Assembly (NCBI GenBank): GCA_964469765.1
Contig: CAYYAU010000008.1
Coordinates: 1-14,161, forward strand
From: CAYYAU01 sp964469765 [NCBI: uncultured Clostridia bacterium]
GTDB lineage: Bacteria; UBA6262; WVXT01; CAYYAU01
DNA length: 14,161 bases
Direction of reading: 5' to 3'
Shown here one piece after another: positions 14,146-14,161 of the stretch. Position numbers and translations under genes: made by a program. The notes under the pieces are model-generated. The model worked only from the letters and a program-made list of their open reading frames with translations, was not told the origin of the DNA and did not search any database. Within the stretch, counting starts at the first letter, position 1. Each line of letters starts with the position of its first letter.

Positions 14146-14161
14146 TGGTGGGCCCGGTTGG
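14146..14161 (-). tRNA. 3' end of a tRNA gene with encoded CCA (cut by the window edge)
   Basis: The minus strand at the window edge reads CCAAC (T-stem 3' arm), CGGGCCC (acceptor 3' arm), discriminator A, then CCA. This is the exact 5+7+1+3 layout of a tRNA 3' end, and its GC-richness stands out from the AT-rich surroundings. The acceptor 5' arm would be GGGCCCG, which resembles tRNA-Ile(GAU) in many bacteria, but the anticodon is outside the window so the identity is open. It ends 50 bp upstream of the desulfurase start, on the same strand. Confidence 0.7.

Noticed and set aside
1-14161. Mobile elements, defence systems, prophage or toxin-antitoxin genes
   Set aside because: All coding space is accounted for by housekeeping, sulfur/NAD, repair and envelope genes; no transposase, integrase, nuclease-effector or toxin motif was seen.

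Overview
This is an AT-rich stretch (roughly one third G+C by eye) in which every gene I can support lies on the minus strand, so transcription runs from high to low coordinates. Lnt and SecA together, with a large exported repeat protein, suggest a didermic (Gram-negative) bacterium. FdhD and an Fe-S-dependent NadA fit an anaerobic or facultative lifestyle, but do not prove it. The mix of NHL/FN3 and TPR/HEAT proteins resembles what is seen in uncultured candidate-phylum bacteria; that is an impression, not a placement.

Layout from right to left. The last 16 bases (14146-14161) look like the 3' end of a tRNA with an encoded CCA. Next is a tightly packed five-gene block: cysteine desulfurase (nifS/iscS), Fe-S scaffold (iscU/nifU), tRNA 2-thiouridylase mnmA, the formate dehydrogenase sulfurtransferase fdhD, and quinolinate synthase nadA. 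The joints are 21 bp, a 4-bp overlap, a 1-bp overlap and 3 bp, so this is almost certainly one operon. Its logic is sulfur handling: NifS mobilises persulfide sulfur, IscU builds clusters, MnmA and FdhD receive sulfur, and NadA needs a [4Fe-4S] cluster. A short single-domain O6-alkylguanine-DNA alkyltransferase (ogt) and a cold-shock protein follow, and the latter ends at a clear intrinsic terminator.

The second half starts with secA behind its own good-looking promoter. After it come lnt (GTG start) and prfB, which overlaps lnt by 22 bp and has no programmed frameshift. An A/T-rich intergenic tract of exact 7-bp periodicity then precedes an unrecognised envelope protein with TPR, coiled-coil, transmembrane and HEAT parts. 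Last comes a large secreted protein with a six-unit NHL beta-propeller followed by FN3-like domains, cut by the window edge.

No insertion sequence, CRISPR array, phage gene or toxin/defence system was found. The points most worth a second look are the compact sulfur-trafficking operon, the three-cysteine MnmA, an FdhD that has lost one cysteine of its CxxC loop, the membrane-spanning TPR/HEAT protein beside the NHL/FN3 surface protein, and the short repeat structures between genes. No stretch of more than 300 bases lacks a gene.
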